Both the position numbers and the translations under genes were made by a program. DNA of 64,000 nucleotides from positions 5,672,604 to 5,736,603 of the forward strand of contig NW_004624843.1 in assembly GCF_000247695.1 (NCBI RefSeq), read 5' to 3'. The stretch comes from Heterocephalus glaber (lineage: Eukaryota > Chordata > Mammalia > Rodentia > Bathyergidae). The notes below the pieces were generated by a model. That model had not been told where the DNA came from. It searched no databases and was given only the letters and a program-made list of their open reading frames with translations. Positions 32,891 to 43,759 of this stretch are shown here, piece by piece (within the stretch, counting starts at the first letter, position 1; each line of letters starts with the position of its first letter).

Positions 32891-32958
32891 GAGAGGTTTA
32901 AGGTCTCCCAGGGGAATTTCAGAGCAGCAAATGTAAATTTTAAATTGAATATTAAATC

Positions 32959-33172
32959 CAGGCCCTGTGGCACACACTTTCAATCCTGGCTGCTCAGGAG
33001 GCAGAGGCAGGAGGATCACAAGGTCAAAGCCAGCTCAGGCAATTTAGCAAGAACCTGTTTCAACACACACAAAAAATCAGAAAGGTCTGGGAGTATAGCT
33101 CGGTGATAGAGCACTTGTATAGCATGGCATGGCCCTGGGTTCCATCTCTAGCACTGGGAAAAACCCCGAGCA
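32959..33172 (+). mobile_element. B1-dID dimeric SINE
   Basis: B1 (GCACACACTTTCAATCCTGG to GAACCTGTTTC) followed by a well-kept ID half (GGGAGTATAGCTCGGTGATA, CCATCTCTAGCACTGGG). Confidence 0.88.
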
Positions 33173-33174
33173 TC

Positions 33175-33588
33175 AGGTTTCAGGCTACAAAAGCCCCACG
33201 CACTGTGGTCTGATCTAGGCAGCCTTGCTCTGGGCTTCCTTGGTCAGGACCCCGCCCCAGACACTCTTAATGACCGTCTCCGTGTGTCAGGATCCTCGGG
33301 CTCAAGTCTCACTCGCCACCGCTAACTCAAAAAAGCACAGAAGCCGATGGATATTTCCACATCCCTGTGCCCTGGGAGGCATTGATTTCCTGCTGGTGGC
33401 AGAGTGATTCACTCCTACCCTCTGCCCCATGGCTTTTCCTGCTTTGATCGGGAGCCTTTTCTCCCAGGAAACTCCCCTATTCCTGAGGAGCCCTGGGGAT
33501 CACCCCATAACAATAGCACACTGCCCTCCCCCTGTCACCCTGGAGCCCCCTCCCTCCTCTGTTTGTGGCTATCCAATCTGTTTGTTTG
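33175..33588. other. Intron 2, nothing recognised
   Basis: Unique sequence with no exon or repeat seen. Confidence 0.4.
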
Positions 33589-33590
33589 TA

Positions 33591-33669
33591 TGGCAAGGCT
33601 GGGGAATCAAACCCAGGGCCGTGCACATACTGGGCAAGTGGTCTACCACTGAGCTAAATCCCCGGCCCT
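33591..33669 (-). mobile_element. ID-type SINE
   Basis: GGGGAATCAAACCCAGGGCC, CCACTGAGCTAAATCCCCGG. T tail mostly lost. Confidence 0.8.
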
Positions 33670-33757
33670 GGCCTTTGTATCTTTATCACTTGAGTTATTT
33701 TTTGCCTACCGTGGCACTGTTCCTAGCACACAGTGAATGCTAATAAACATTGATCAA

Positions 33758-33848
33758 GCCAGGCGCACTGGTGCACACCTGTGATCCCAGCACTCACGGA
33801 GGCTGAAGCAGTTGGGCCCTGGCTACAGAACTAGCTGACCATTGCTTG
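33758..33848 (+). mobile_element. B1 SINE, diverged and truncated
   Basis: AGCCAGGCGCACTGGTGCAC and GTGATCCCAGCACTCACGGA. Confidence 0.75.
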
Positions 33849-33977
33849 TATCCAAGCTGCTGTCTCTGAACAAGATGAAAGATGACCCTGCTTTTGAGTG
33901 CAGTTAGTGGTGCAGCTACCTGTTCTTACTAGAGCCCTTAATGTCAGAATGGCTCAGCTTAGAGATTCCCCATAGTC

Positions 33978-34260
33978 TGTTCATTCATGTATTTATTCTT
34001 CATCCATCCATCCACCCATCCACCCACGCATCCATCCTTCATCTATCCAGCCAGCCAGTCTGCAATCCACTCATCCACTCATCCATCCATCCATCCTTCC
34101 ACACCTCCACCCATTCATCCATCTATCCATCTACCCACCCAGCCATCCACCCAACTGGAAACTGGGAATACAAGTCCAGCCCCACAGACGCAATCCCTTG
34201 CTCATGGGCTGTTCAGCCTAGGAAGCAGCAGTGATCAAGCTGGTCCCCTGGGCCCAGATG
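33978..34260 (-). mobile_element. L2-like fragment with embedded microsatellite
   Basis: Left TGTTCATTCATGTATTTATTC and right CTGGGAATACAAGTCC, TTGCTCATGGGCTGTTCAGC are the pieces that surround the ATTCATTCA motif in L2 3' ends. The middle has expanded into CATC repeats. Confidence 0.5.
33998..34154. repeat. (CATC)n/(CCAT)n tandem repeat
   Basis: About 155 bases of CATCCATCCATCCACCCATC-type units with point changes. Confidence 0.92.
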
Positions 34261-34264
34261 TCCA

Positions 34265-34684
34265 TGTCTTGAGGTAGAGGTGATTCAGGGAGCTCTACAG
34301 TGAAAGGGCTTCCCTCTGAGGTGGTTGGAAATGAATGGCAGGCTGATCCCACAGAGAGCTCACCTGGGAATTCCGCTGCCTCCTTGTGTTCCCCAAGGCT
34401 TCCCCTGGCTGTACACGCCCTTACACAGGGGATGCAGTGCTATGTTTGCCTCTTCCCTGTCTCGCTGGATCCAGCACAGGATGGGGGATCCATGAACATC
34501 TGTTGAAGGAGCAGCCCAGCTGGATCAGGCCTGAGCTTGCTGCCTCTGCTTAACGTTCAGGGCTTACAGAGCCTCTTTGAAGTTAGCCTTCCCTGCTTGT
34601 GCTTGGCAGAGGTGGCCTTCACTTTGAGCAATTTCTCTCTAAAATATGGAAGTGCTTAGTAGGTGATCAATTAGTCATTTGTAT
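34265..34684. other. Intron 2, nothing certain
   Basis: A possible further L2 piece at 34455-34510 (GGATCCATGAACATCTGTTG). Otherwise unique. Confidence 0.35.
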
Positions 34685-34700
34685 AAAGAAACCCAGCATA

Positions 34701-35438
34701 TTGGGGAGAAAGGAGCCCTTCTCCATTGTTGGTGGGAATGCAGAGTGGTGCAACCACTGTGGAAATCAGTGTGGAGACACCTCAAAGAACTAGGGCTAGA
34801 GGTCCCATTTGACCCAGCTATTCCCCTGCTGGGGATCTTCCCAAAAGAATTAAAAGAATCATACCACAGCGATATATGTGCACCCATGTTTATAGCGGCA
34901 CAGTTTGTAATAGCTAAAGCTTGGAAACAGCCCAAGTGCCCATCAACTGGAGACTGGATAAAGAAGATGTTGTTCTTTTATAAAATGGAGTACTACTCAG
35001 CCATAAAGAATGAGAAACTAGAGTCATTTATAGCTAAATGGATGCATATCGAGGCCATACTCTTAAGTAAAATAAATAGGACACACGTGTAAATACTGAA
35101 TAGTTTCTCTAGTGTGAGAAACTGAGAGTGTGAATAAGGACTAAAAGGATTAATAACTAATAATTGATACTCTGAAATAGGAAAAGGTCCAAAGGGGTAG
35201 GAGTTGTGGGAGGAGATGAGGAAAGGAAAGAATGGTAAGGAAAAATTATGAGAAAAGAAAAAAAAAATGGAAAGGAAGTATGTAAATAGGGAAGGATGGA
35301 GGGGTGAAGGGCGCACAGGTAATTGGGAAAAAATAAGAACCAAGATACATCATGTACAGGTACAAGCACCCAATGATAAATGTAAATGTATTGTATACCT
35401 GAAATGTACCAATAAAAGAACTTAAGCAAAAAAAAAAA
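34701..35438 (+). mobile_element. 5'-truncated L1 (young), with 16-bp target duplication
   Basis: It begins inside late ORF2 and runs through an open frame to the stop at 35090-35092. A purine-rich 3'UTR and an A13 tail (to 35438) follow. The translated end is typical L1 ORF2 C-terminus ([34 protein letters not shown]). Identical AAAGAAACCCAGCATA copies flank it at 34685-34700 and 35439-35454. The intact frame and perfect duplication mark it as recent. Confidence 0.95.
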
Positions 35439-35454
35439 AAAGAAACCCAGCATA

Positions 35455-35630
35455 GCTGGGCATTGTGACACAGGTCTGTAATCCCAGCACTTGAGAGGCT
35501 GAAACAGGTGGATTGCCACAAGTTTGAAGCCATGCTGGCCTATACAGTGAGTTCAAGACCAGCCTGGACTATATCATAGCAAGACCCTAAGGGGAGAAAG
35601 AGAGAGAGAGAGAGAGAGAAGACCCGAGAG
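35455..35630 (+). mobile_element. B1 SINE with (GA)n tail
   Basis: GCTGGGCATTGTGACACAGG, TAATCCCAGCACTTGAGAGG, both blocks, then GAGAAAGAGAGAGAGAGAG. It starts immediately after the right L1 target duplication. Confidence 0.88.
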
Positions 35631-35636
35631 CTGAGA

Positions 35637-35735
35637 CCTTGCCTGTATTGTTCACTGCTGTCTCTGCAGCACTACCAAAATGCTTGCCACATAGTAGGTG
35701 CTCAATGAACATTTGCTAAATGACTGAGCACACAG
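35637..35735 (+). mobile_element. L2 3' end fragment
   Basis: TATTGTTCACTGCTGTCTC, GCCACATAGTAGGTGCTCAA and TGAACATTTGCTAAATGACTGAG. Confidence 0.65.
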
Positions 35736-35739
35736 TGCT

Positions 35740-36212
35740 AACTTGTGACGTGCATGGACTCTATGCCTTCCTCGAAGGGGCGGAAGGGGACTGGAGATCT
35801 CCAAAGCCGACCTAGGTGCTCCAGTGTTCCATGGTTCCCGAGCTGGGGATGTTCAGGATGTGCCTCATCACCGGAAGGCGGTGGCAGGGTGCAGCAGGGG
35901 CCCCCTGGAAGGGGGCCTGGAGGGAGCGGCTGGGGCTGGGCCGCAGCTGTAATCAGGGCACTGTCGGGGCCGCAGCTACGGGAGCCCACAGGCTCCGGGC
36001 TGAGGGACTGAGCAAGACACTTACCTGCCAGCTGTCACTTCCGCGTCCCCAGCGCCTCCAGACTTTCAGAGCGAGAGAAGCAGCACGCTGGAAAGAAGAG
36101 GGTCCCAGGGATTAGCAATTAAGGATAAAAATACGCCTCGTAGGCTCCTGGAAGTGGGGCACAGAGTCGGTTCGCATTCCTGGGGAGGCTTTCGAAATAA
36201 TTAGTGCAGATT
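35740..36212. other. Intron 2, nothing recognised
   Basis: GC-rich unique sequence with no exon or repeat seen. Confidence 0.4.
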
Positions 36213-36215
36213 GGT

Positions 36216-36292
36216 TTGCGGTGCCAGGAGCTGAAACCCCGACCTCGTGGGTGCCAGGCAAGTGCTGCACCCCTGGGCTACGCCCTCAGCTC
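36216..36292 (-). mobile_element. Diverged ID-type SINE
   Basis: GGTGCCAGGAGCTGAAACCC and GGGCTACGCCCTCAGC keep the ID layout but with many changes. Confidence 0.5.
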
Positions 36293-36294
36293 CC

Positions 36295-36608
36295 TGAGCT
36301 TCAGCTTGAAGACAGGGCCTTTGCTCAGGTGAGAGGGGAAGGGGAGATGACCGAAGGACACTGCAAAGGCCAAGGTCAGGATGGGAGTGGGGAGGCCTCC
36401 CAGCAGCCTCCTCCTCGCCGCCTCCGTCCCTGCTTCCACCCCGGGCCTGACTGAGCCCTGTCCTGGCTCACGGGTCCGCCCGGCTGGTCCTCAACACCTT
36501 TGCACCTGCAGGTGTCGGTGCCCTCCTTCCTGCTGGATGGGCAAAGGTGTGGGGACATAACCTCATCCCCAGGTGAAGAAGGCTACGTGGAAGTGACAAA
36601 AAGAGAAA
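36295..36608. other. Intron 2, nothing recognised
   Basis: Unique sequence with no exon or repeat seen. Confidence 0.4.
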
Positions 36609-36610
36609 TG

Positions 36611-36702
36611 GGGGCTGGGGATCTAGCTCAGTGGTTCCAGCGCCTGCCTCGAAAGCGCAAGGTCCCAAGTTTGATCCCCGGTACCAAAAAAAAAAAAAAA
36701 GA
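36611..36702 (+). mobile_element. ID-type SINE, well preserved
   Basis: GGGGCTGGGGATCTAGCTCA, GTTTGATCCCCGGTACC, A15 tail. AAAAGAGAAA-like flanks on both sides. Confidence 0.92.
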
Positions 36703-36705
36703 GAG

Positions 36706-37280
36706 AGAAACGAACGAGGCCCAACAGAAATGGAGAAATAAATAGGATCCCAGCCTGAGCACCTCCTGAAGCCCTGCTCTGCTCTCTCAGCCTCCCAGGC
36801 TTCTACATTCGCTCTTGTCTAACATTTTTCTTTTCTTTTGGATTGAGGAGAATGAGTGCCCGTGAGTATTTGTTATCTCAGCCTTTTCTGGTAGGAAAAT
36901 AGTTGAGGACCTTCAGACCAAAAATATGAACCCGAAGGAAAATCTCGGACCCTGAGACAAGTTTCCCTTCTTGGGAAATTATCAGTGTAGCCGTTTCTCT
37001 AAAATTTAACATTAGAATGTACAGTATATTTGTTTTGCTAAAAATAATGTGAAAGACAGCACATTAAGTGCTCACTGAGGCGATCTGAATAGGCTGACAG
37101 ATCTCAGACAGCCCCGGGGGAAGGAAAGAGTGGCAACAATGTATCCATAATTGTATCAGGCGGGTCAGCCACTGAACTGTGTCCAATTGTCTATGTGAAC
37201 TGAGGCCAATTTTTTTTTTTGGTTCGGGAGATCTGAGGCCAATTTTAAGCGAGCTGTGACTCCCGTTTAAAGATTCCCTG
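36706..37280. other. Intron 2, nothing recognised
   Basis: AT-richer unique sequence at 36840-37200 without repeats. No function assigned. Confidence 0.4.
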
Positions 37281-37283
37281 CTG

Positions 37284-37369
37284 GGGCCGGGGATTTAGCT
37301 CAGTGGTTTCGCTGCCTGCTGTGCAAGCACAAGTTCCCAAGTTCAATCTCTGGTACCAAAAAAAAAAAG
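37284..37369 (+). mobile_element. ID-type SINE, first of a same-target pair
   Basis: GGGGCCGGGGATTTAGCTCA to an A11 tail. Preceded by AAGATTCCCTGCTGG and followed by AAGATCCCTGCTGG. Confidence 0.92.
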
Positions 37370-37380
37370 ATCCCTGCTGG

Positions 37381-37460
37381 GCTGGGGATTTAGCTCAGTG
37401 GTTTCACCGCCTGCTGCGCAAGCACAAGGACCCGAGTTCAAACCGCAGTACCAAAAGAAA
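37381..37460 (+). mobile_element. ID-type SINE, second of a same-target pair
   Basis: GGCTGGGGATTTAGCTCAGT to AAACCGCAGTACC, with an AATAATAATAAT-type tail. Followed by a third copy of the target, GATGATCCCTGCAG. Confidence 0.92.
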
Positions 37461-37511
37461 TAATAATAATGATGATCCCTGCAGATGTTGTGTAGGAACA
37501 GATAGTTCACG

Positions 37512-37662
37512 TACAGATAGTACAGGTTGAGTAGCCCTTATCCAGAATGATTGGGACCAGAGAGGGCTTGGATTTAGGATTTTTTTAGATTTTGGAATGA
37601 AGATGTCTCAGAGATGTCAAAACACAAAATCCATCTTAGTGTGAGGCTCTTGGATGAACGTC
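37512..37662. mobile_element. Tigger/pogo-type DNA transposon end
   Basis: TACAGGTTGAGTAGCCCTTA, TCCAGAATGATTGGGACCAG and TTGGATTTAGGATTTTTTTAG match the left end of an old mammalian DNA transposon. The subfamily is not assigned. Confidence 0.6.
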
Positions 37663-37664
37663 CA

Positions 37665-38825
37665 GTATTAGAAAAACAAAACTGAGTTCCTTGCATGCTT
37701 TCTCCCATTAGTTCTTACACTTTCCCTGGTATTAGGTGTGATGTACATTTAGAGCTCTTTAGCAAACCGGATCTTTCTTTTCTGATATATCTAGGAAATG
37801 TATGGTTTCAGTGGATGCTCTTTAACTGCCTCTCTGAATTCTCTCACCTGTTTTTTCTTTCCTTAGTATGTGTTTGTGATGCATAATAAGTAAATTCATC
37901 TTAGGGAACTGGTACATACACACATTGCATCTTGATCATTTTTCCCCCTTCTTGTGATTTTTTTCGAGGTCCTTAGTTTGTTCTTTCAGCTTCTCTGGGT
38001 CCGTGATCTCACTGTGTGTAAATAATCATGGTTCTACTTGGTTTTTCTTTGCATGCAACTTACTTAGGGGGAGGGGAGTTCTGATTGCCTGACACAGATT
38101 GGTGGCTCTGGTGCTCTTCGTGGGCTGCTTCTGAGTCCCCAGATATTTCTGCTCCAGAAGGAGGAAGCAGATGAATGACAAGGACTAAGACAGGGGTGAC
38201 GAGAAAAGACATCAACCAGAGGACCCCAGACAGGGAACAGCAACGCACACGGGAAGTGGGCAAGTGTGACTGCTGAGCAGCGGCAGGGTCTTGGGAGCCA
38301 GCTCGGGCCCTGTGGGCTCCTCCAGGCCAAGTCCTGGGAGTTACTTCAGCCGCTCCTTAGGCCACCTCCCCACCTGGGCCACCCCCGCCCCTCCTCCCAG
38401 GAAGCACTGTGCCTGGTGCCTTTCCTTCCTAGCAGGTGGCCTTGGAGGCCAGGGCAGGGCCCCACCCCACACCACGGGGCTCTGCCAGCCGTATTTGCCA
38501 CCGCTAAAACTGCATGGTCTCCCCCCTCGCTGTGCCCTCCCCAGCTAGACCCAGAACTTCAGATTAGTTTCCCTAAACTTCACATTCTTGGCGCCACCCG
38601 CTACTTTAGATTGTGGAGTGGGTCTGTTTGTTTCGTCCTGGTTCTGCCGCCCAGCACAATTGAGCCATGCATTGGTAAACCTGCCCCCTGGGTCCTAACC
38701 TGAATCAGGGACGTAAGTGAAAGTCGATCCCAGCTGCATCAGAAACTGTCTAAGCTGACCTGGGTGTGCTCTCCTTACCCTGGCTTTCTTTTTCCATGTG
38801 GTCCTCAAGGAGAAGAAAAAAATCA
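37665..38825. other. Intron 2, nothing recognised
   Basis: AT-rich to about 38060, then GC-rich unique sequence. No exon was found. Confidence 0.4.
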
Positions 38826-38827
38826 CA

Positions 38828-38958
38828 AAGCCAGGTGTGGTGCTGCATGCCTGGGACTCCCAGCACTTGGGAAGCTGAGGCAGGAGGGTCACAAGTTAGA
38901 GGCCTGCCTGGCCTACATAGTGAGAACCTGTCTCAAAAACACACACAAAAAAGAAATA
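38828..38958 (+). mobile_element. B1 SINE, lacks the second block
   Basis: AGCCAGGTGTGGTGCTGCAT, CAGCACTTGGGAAGCTGAGG, end GAGAACCTGTCTCAAAAACA. Confidence 0.85.
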
Positions 38959-38959
38959 T

Positions 38960-39835
38960 TTCTTAAAATTCAGAGATTTTTACAGAACAATCTAGATTTT
39001 TCAGCTTCCCTTGAGAAGTGTGAAGTTCGGATCACCTAAGGCCTGCATTACCGTGTGGAGAGGTGACGGAGCGAGAGAACCTTTGCCCTCCCTATAGGAC
39101 GTCCTCCTTGACGGGCCACAGTTGCCCTCTTGGCCTCAGCTCCACCTGCTCCCCTCATTTACCTCCCCTGCCTGCCTTTTGCAGGCAGCTGAGCTATGAC
39201 TGCATCAAAGGCAACAGCTCATTTAACTCAGGAGGCTAAAAACATACTGCACATCGGCGTCTCCTGTGCACATGAAAGAAGAACAAGTGTGCCGGGAGAT
39301 TTGCTCCCGAGAACCCCAGCTGGCTGTGAGCACTGGTTTTGTGGCTCCTCACCAGCCACGGCCGTAGCAATCTAATCTGCCGGGAGTGGAACGGGCTCCA
39401 CGCCCCTCATGGCCCTGTAGATGCAGAGTACCCATCTTCTGCTTGTGAAAGTCGCGCTGCTCTGCACGGCCACCTGGGCTCCCCGCCCCAGAGCCCCTTC
39501 CTGCAGGATGAGGCACAGATGCCTTGGGGGCCCTGTCACTGCCACCCCTCGCCTGCCTCCCCTCGGGCCCTGGGTGCATGGTGCCCTGGCCGGTTCCTCT
39601 GTGGGCTGATATCTTCCCCGAGCTGCCTGCCCCCTCTGTTTACCTAAACTGAGCTTCTGCACCACAGATTCCAGGGCGAGCCCTGCGGGGAGCCCGAGGG
39701 CCACATTTGTGCCTGAATGCCAACCAGCCTTCATTGTCCTTGTCCCTTGCTGGTGTCCTGGGGCTTCAGACCATCCCACCTACCCATCCCAGCAGGCTGG
39801 AAGCTTCCTGTTTGATCTGGGCCTCTGCCAGGGCC
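38960..39835. other. Intron 2, nothing recognised
   Basis: Repeat-free. Part of 39160-39340 looks unique and could be conserved, but no motif set was convincing. Confidence 0.35.
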
Positions 39836-39837
39836 TT

Positions 39838-39972
39838 TGACAGGCTCTCGCTATGCAGTTTAGCTGATCTTGAACTTCTGTGTGGCCCAGGCTGGCCTCG
39901 CATTCATGGCGATCCTCCTGCCTCAGTCTCCCAAGTGTTGGGATAACAGGTTGCACTACCATGCCTGGCTTC
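39838..39972 (-). mobile_element. B1 SINE
   Basis: CAGGCTCTCGCTATGCAGTT, GATCCTCCTGCCTCAGTCTC and ACTACCATGCCTGGCTTC. Confidence 0.87.
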
Positions 39973-39974
39973 TT

Positions 39975-42175
39975 GTTCGGTTTTCCCCTTTTCCATTCAA
40001 GGATCTTCCTAAGATTCTTCCTCATTGCTACACACACACTGAGGCCTTGCTCCTGGCTACGACACAGACCCACGCATGCCTCGGTCACACCATACTGGCT
40101 GATCTTCTCCTGAGTCTCTGCTGCTCACTAGTGTCTACTTAGGGGTTCATGTTCCTGCATCTCACTCCTCACCTAGACGGGGGCCAGCCCTGGGTCTGGG
40201 TGCCTGGTGAGAGGTGGGTTAAGGCAGGTGGGCGGCCTCTGGTCCGCTGAGCTGCTGTCTCAGGGCGGCTCCAGCCCTCACCAGAAATAGGCTGCAAATG
40301 GGACTGCAGAAGGGGAGGCTGCCAGGGAGGAAAGGAGGCTGGGCCCACGGTGGGGTTCAGGCTCCCTGGAGGGATGGGGATGAGATGAAGGGACGGTGGA
40401 CTCAACGATGTGCCCCTGGTGACAGGTCTGGGGTGAGGCCAGTTGATTAGCATTGGACAAGTTGCCAAAGCCCTGGCCACCTCAGCTTCCTCCTCTAAGC
40501 AGCCATCGAGGTGTCCTGGTGCTGGTGGGGAGGAAGACCCGGGAGTGCATTCCCATGCAGCAGGGGCGCTGCCATTTCAGCACCAGCACCAGCACCAGCA
40601 GTCGGTTAGGCCTGAGATGGCAGCTCCTTTGCTTCAGGACCTCAAAGGCTCCATAAACTGCTCAAGGCTTGGAGAGAGCTGGAGACCCACTCCCAGGCAC
40701 AGAGAGGGGACCACGATGGGCAGGGATTGGAGGCCTGGGGGCCTCTGCCTGGGAGATGGGGTTGGAAACTGCTGAGGGTGAGGCAGAGCCTGAGCCACCT
40801 CTTTCTGGACATCTTTCCAAAATCAGGCAAGAGATGAGCCTGGACTGAAAACTGAGGGCTCACTGGGGCAAGGTAGAGAAAGTCCCCAGGGTGCTGTCAG
40901 AGTCCAAGACAGAGCCCACCCTGGCAGTGCCAGACCTAGGTGGAAATCACCCTGGGCAGCCTGGATCTCGCTGGGGAGCTGGGGAGGGCAGGGTGTCCAG
41001 GGCAAGAGGAAGGATGTCCTGAGGGCTCAGCTCAGCTGGGGGACCCAGGTGGGGTTGGCACCAGGCTCCACCTACCTTCGTCATACTGTGTGCACCATCT
41101 CTTCCGTACTGTGCTACTCCAAGTGAGCCTGGATCGGTTTCTAAGTCCCCAGGCTGATGTCTTCCATGGGGCAGGCCAGCAGAGAGAGACCGGATGTGGC
41201 GGTGTGAATCCCATGCAGCCTAACTGCCAGGAGTGGCCATCTCCGAAATTCCCTGGAACAGTTCTGAGATGCCCAAAAGAGCCCTTCCACGTCCCTCTGC
41301 CCTTGGCAGCTCCTGCTACGAGGGCTCTGACAGGCAGGACCTGTGCCACAGGAACACGGCCATCCCTGCCCCAGCCCAGGTACCAAAGGCCTCCGTGCGT
41401 TCTGCGGGATTCTGCATGGCAGAGTGGGGCAGCCTCCAGCCCAGCACTGGCCCTTTGTGCCAGAGTCTCCAAAACCTTCCCCAGGCACCTGTGTCACGGT
41501 CTTTGGCTGTCACTGTTTCTCCCCTGCAGCTAAATGGAGTCCAGGGGTGCTGGGAGGGAACCAAAGCCATGCCCATACCTCCCCATTCCCCTGCCGGCCT
41601 CCCCCTGCCAGACAGCTCCCCTGTGCCCCCATTAAGCAAGACCCGCCCTGCGCACCCGGCCTCCACCAGGCCCACTGCGGTTGCCTTGATTCTCCAGCCT
41701 GGCCCAGCCTCTGCTGATGAAGCCAGAGCTACACTCCCCTGGTGATCCTGGCCACACTCAATGGCCTCAGGGGACCCACCTCAATCCCCCCAGCCTGGCC
41801 ACGACTCACCTCTGTCCGTGCACAGTCCCGCTCTGACACCTAGGACCCCCTTTGGGATTTTTGGTGCTTTAGCATTATTACAGCTACCTGGGCAGCACAG
41901 ATATTTCCAAGGTATTTGTAGATTTTACACAAAAACTTCTATAATTATGTAGACCTAGAATGGTGTATGTGATTTTTTAAAAAAAAGAAGGAACATTTTT
42001 AGGAAAGATCCCTTTCCAACGCCTCTCCTGTGTGTGAGCATGCGTGTGTTGCACACGTGTGTGAATGTGTGTGTGCTTGTGCCCAGGCCTCTGCACCCTA
42101 ATTAAACAAGCTAAGTTACATAAGCTGATTCTAAGAAGCCTTTATTACAGTGTCTATTTCCAAAATGCGTTAGTA
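39975..42175. other. Intron 2, 2.2 kb without interspersed repeats
   Basis: GC-rich unique sequence, including a short CAGCACCAG repeat at about 40578-40600 and GT-rich runs at 42030-42080. Long frames on both strands at 40940-41745 overlap and show no domain. Confidence 0.4.
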
Positions 42176-42179
42176 TATA

Positions 42180-42600
42180 ACCACCATTTGGATGAACACA
42201 CAGACCATTTCCGGCCCAATTATCTTTTCTAACTTTTTTATTTTGAAAATGATTCGACTTAGAAAATCTTCAGGAATAGCACAAAGAACTCCCACATCCA
42301 CCTCACTGCCTTTCCCCAGGAGCATTTAGCGTGAGGTGAGGTTATCATCCTTTCTCATACCACCGCTGTTGTTTTCCTGAATTCCTGACAGTAAGCTCCT
42401 GACCCTGCCCACTATTCCCAAACACTTCAATGTGTTTTTCCTAAACAATAAGAACTGTCTCCCACCTTATCACATTCAGCCATGAAAATGCTACTATCGA
42501 ATCCTTAGGCTCCATTCCAATTTCTCCTACAGTCTTAATAGCAATATACAAACCAATGATTTCTGTATTTATGTAAAATATATAAGATTTCAACCCCGAA
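42180..42600 (-). mobile_element. Old L1M 3'UTR, antisense, first part
   Basis: TTTTGAAAATGATTCGACTT, AGGAATAGCACAAAGAACTC, then CAATGTGTTTTTCCTAAACA and CATTCCAATTTCTCCTACAG. Confidence 0.55.
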
Positions 42601-42862
42601 TCATGTGGTGGCACATGGAGTTGTCACATCTAGTTAGTGGCTTTGAGCTGGATCATAGGTCCTTGTCTTTCCTTCCTCCCAACCTTGGAACTTTTGAAGA
42701 GAGCAGGCTAATACTTACGTAGAAGGCCTCCTGCTTTCATGTTTCCTAGTGTTTGCACATGACTGGCTGCAGGTCTTGCATTTTCTGCAGGAGTCCCCCA
42801 AAGTGAGGCAGCCCTCTGGCCCCCACCTCAGGAGATGCACAGGGCCTCTCTGCCTAACACTG

Positions 42863-42961
42863 TTTTTAATTTTGTTTTGTTTTTTCCAGTACCAGGGATC
42901 GAACTCAGGACCTTTCACTTGCAAGGCAGGTGCGGTGCCACTGAGCTAAATCCCTAGCCCT
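42863..42961 (-). mobile_element. ID-type SINE
   Basis: CAGTACCAGGGATCGAACTC, GAGCTAAATCCCTAGCCCT. CTAACA is repeated on both sides. Confidence 0.88.
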
Positions 42962-43067
42962 CTAACATTGATGAAGTTAACTTTGAGCCCATGCCTAAGG
43001 TGGCATCTGCTGGGTTTCCTCCTTCTACAGCCACTGTTGTTGTTTTTCCCTTTAATATTAGTAACTG

Positions 43068-43154
43068 GGATGCAGCTAGGATGTAGCTCAGAGGTAGAGT
43101 GCTTGCCTGGCATTGCAAGGCCCTCAGTTCAATTCTTAGCACACTGCAAAAGAA
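43068..43154 (+). mobile_element. ID-type SINE
   Basis: GCTAGGATGTAGCTCAGAGG, TAGAGTGCTTGCCTGGC and GTTCAATTCTTAGCACACTG. Closer to the classical rodent ID head than the neighbouring copies. Confidence 0.82.
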
Positions 43155-43189
43155 ATTGAAATTCAAAAATAAAACTCATCTTGTGCGAA

Positions 43190-43595
43190 GATACTTTGAG
43201 ACTATCTAAATAAACTGTTCCTCCTCAAACGCTTACCCTTCTGGTTTTCACGTCTATTGGTGATTCTTGTGTGAATCAATTATTACCATAAGGGTTGCCA
43301 AATAGTGCCTTCCATTTCTGTCATTCCTTTGACAGTTATCAATTGGCCTCTGACTGCTGGAAGAGCTTTCCCTTTCTGTTTATTTGTATCAGGATAGACT
43401 TAGGAATTCTTATTTAATTCAGGGGATGATAACTTTTATTATTCGTTTTGATGTTCAGATTGTGCTAGCTGCTCCTTTCAGCTGTCCTTGCCTTTGGCTC
43501 CTGTATCCTTTGACAGATCATCGCTATTTTTGGACACTTACTGACTTCTGGGCACACAAGGAGTTTCTGGCACCCATTGCCTTCACAGCCCTGGA
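43190..43595 (-). mobile_element. Old L1M 3'UTR, antisense, second part
   Basis: TTTTGATGTTCAGATTGTGC, GGCTCCTGTATCCTTTGACA and GACACTTACTGACTTCTGG continue the L1M segment seen at 42180. Confidence 0.6.
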
Positions 43596-43718
43596 TTCCT
43601 CGAATCCACCATGGTTCGGTAGTGGAGAACCGTGTCTAGCAGCTGAGTTCTGAGCAGCAGAGACCCTGCTGCCGTCAGTATCCTGCTTCTGAGGACCCTC
43701 TGAGACACACAGGAAATA

Positions 43719-43755
43719 CGTATGTGTGTGTGTGCGCACACGCACACGCACACAC
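43719..43755. repeat. (TG)n-(CA)n inverted alternating repeat
   Basis: TATGTGTGTGTGTGCGCACA followed by CGCACACGCACACA. The two halves are complementary, giving a near-palindromic alternating purine-pyrimidine tract. Confidence 0.88.
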
Positions 43756-43759
43756 TGGG

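Noticed and set aside
33998..34154. CRISPR-like regular repeats
   Set aside because: A degenerate four-base microsatellite in a mammalian intron, without spacers.
34679..35092. A 137-codon open frame that could be called a gene
   Set aside because: It is the C-terminal end of L1 ORF2 in a 5'-truncated element with a target duplication. It has no start of its own.
36611..36690. tRNA gene (A- and B-box-like sequence in ID elements)
   Set aside because: The copies match each other as a dispersed A-tailed family, lack a foldable cloverleaf 3' half and end in poly-A. They are SINEs.
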